From G965240465 sp965249525 (lineage in GTDB: Bacteria > SAR324 > JACQKK01), in assembly GCA_965249525.1 (NCBI GenBank), contig OZ252237.1:1-64000 (forward strand): 64,000 nucleotides of DNA, in the 5' to 3' direction. Positions 63,901-64,000 of the stretch are shown in pieces; position 1 is the stretch's first letter, and every line of letters starts with the position of its first letter. The notes beneath the pieces are model-generated. The model had not been told where the DNA came from, did not search any database, and worked only from the letters and a program-made list of their open reading frames with translations. The position numbers and the translations under genes are program-made.

Positions 63901-64000
63901 GGGGGGCAGAACACAACAATTTAAAGCATATTGATGTTCGCATTCCCAAAAATCAGCTAACCGTGCTAACGGGTGTCTCTGGTTGTGGAAAAACCAGTTT
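60906..64000 (+). CDS. uvrA: Excinuclease ABC subunit A, tandem/extended form (open at right edge)
   Basis: Damage-recognition ATPase of nucleotide excision repair. The window shows about 1031 codons. Walker A1 GVSGSGKS at residues 44-51, zinc fingers near CPKCGE, CSQCK and CESCGG, ABC signature LSGGEAQR near 520, a second Walker A (GVSGSGKST, about 672), a second signature near 859 and Walker B LLDEPTTGLH. The usual UvrA end GQFLAEVL falls near residue 965. The frame then continues with SRDILIRGAEHNNLKHIDV and a third Walker A (GVSGCGKTS, 1023-1031). It is thus a duplicated or fused UvrA, like the ~1790-residue form of chlamydiae and some other bacteria. The rest is outside the window. Confidence 0.9.
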   Translation, partial: MTSKTIRENKPCSSGKIVITGASEHNLKQLNLKLPRDALVVFSGVSGSGKSSLAFDTLFKEGQRRFLESLSPYARQFLGGMSKPRVDRIEGLSAAISIDQKTVNRNPRSTVGTMTELYDYYRLWMARLGKPHCPKCGEMVSSLGAEQIVERLLAIHGRGKAVEKRSIPLTFLLVPMVRERKGEYRKELKQWKEQGYMRVRVDGVVRRLDEDFNLERYEKHSLELVLDRLPLEAGMRSRWVEGVERCLELSGGLVAVLLEKASKEKTNGKHGSKMELFSSQMACSQCKTAIPELEPRLFSFNDAQGACESCGGLGERREYHQERLVDGSKSLQDGALRCVSKKGRLVFTGLGHGDLCRVAAHLGLNVKQCWDALDEQLRQQFLQGDGGTWLRPRQIFSPKNLVQEACNGGRWPGVVGILRVLERFQIGRMLERYQSVEVCSACQGQRLNAAALAVRFRGLNMASLTAMTLREARDFFASLQLEGEEAEIGKDILREVRSRLDFLSQVGVGYLGLDRRANTLSGGEAQRIRLGSQVGSRLQGVLYVLDEPSIGLHASDQQLLLESLKQLRDLGNTVCVVEHDAATMAAADHLVDLGPGAGRKGGKILAQGSLQQVMRSPSSVSASYLRGELAIPKPAQRRSMDERQLVIRQAHCHNLKHIDVKLPLGMLCAVSGVSGSGKSTLVHQVLKASIKAHLNNRSLPPFAKIEGLHYIDKVIEINQSPIGRTPRSNAATYTKLLDVIRDLFSRTQLARMRGYRAGRFSFNLKGGRCEICQGAGVRVIEMQFLSDVQVVCEFCQGRRFNEETLQVRYKQRHIQDVLNMTVDEAHQFFASTPTALRILDSLAEVGLGYLCLGQPSTTLSGGEAQRVKLASELRKRPGQHTLYLLDEPTTGLHAKDVVRLLACLHRLVDAGHSVMVIEHNLDVLKSADWILDLGPGGGDAGGQLLASGTPETVANIKQSLTGQFLAEVLHSDKPLGSWRPLKNSAMQNLKVSSRDILIRGAEHNNLKHIDVRIPKNQLTVLTGVSGCGKTS

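Noticed and set aside
1..64000. CRISPR arrays, insertion sequences, rRNA genes
   Set aside because: No regularly spaced repeats, transposase frames or rRNA segments were recognised on reading both strands.

Overview
ORGANISM. The window reads as chromosome of a Gram-negative bacterium of moderate GC, most likely a proteobacterium. It carries a lipid A acyltransferase-like protein, an O-antigen ligase, Lnt, a CpoB/YbgF-type Tol-Pal protein, a Gram-negative-length GyrB (794 aa) and a PPi-type phosphofructokinase close to the methylotroph/betaproteobacterial form. The tilS-ftsH-cdaA-ybbR run is more like deep-branching or delta-type proteobacteria than enterics. I cannot name a genus. Genes are dense and mostly housekeeping. 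LAYOUT. 1-5445: a minus-strand dus-trmH-aspartokinase run (the kinase is cut by the window edge), a homocysteine-methyltransferase-like gene and an unknown exported protein. 5641-14690: miaB-bfn and a PPi-phosphofructokinase on plus; rlmB, gpsA, glmS, a GlmU-like enzyme and cmk on minus. 15100-19773: an accessory stretch between tRNA-Gly(CCC) and prfB. It holds a ParA ATPase with an unrecognised partner, a predicted PD-(D/E)XK protein and a four-gene Mu-like phage remnant (M15 endopeptidase, holin, DUF2730-like, gp26-like). 19920-30354: the replication/recombination block prfB (programmed +1 frameshift), yebC, ruvC, ruvA, ssb, gatC, a divergent dnaA, dnaN, recF, gyrB; the chromosomal origin is probably close by. 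30445-41937: a minus-strand run of a FlgT-like exported protein, cvpA, trmL, argA-like, rluD, rng, ybbR, cdaA, ftsH, tilS. 42144-45789: envelope genes (an LpxL-GmhB fusion, sixA, O-antigen ligase). 46489-54336: tyrS, cpoB, a DEDD exonuclease, an old yellow enzyme-type oxidoreductase, an exported nuclease, lnt and dapF. 54494-64000: a cytochrome P460-like lipoprotein, CIRCE-groES-groEL with a clear terminator, mutM, dacB, a prenyl diphosphate synthase, and a uvrA that runs past its normal end into a third ATPase domain. HOW IT FITS. Replication and repair (dnaA/dnaN/recF/gyrB, ruvCA, ssb, mutM, uvrA), translation and RNA modification (miaB, dus, trmH, trmL, rlmB, tilS, rluD, prfB, tyrS, gatC, rng) and envelope precursor supply (glmU-like/glmS, dapF, dacB, lnt, LPS genes) dominate. 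The most unusual points are the DnaA whose DNA-recognition triad and Walker B are altered, the LpxL-GmhB fusion, a DapF with serine at both catalytic cysteine positions, a nuclease with a perfect EF-hand loop, a GlmU-like enzyme lacking the nucleotide-loop glycines, and the tRNA-bounded accessory block.
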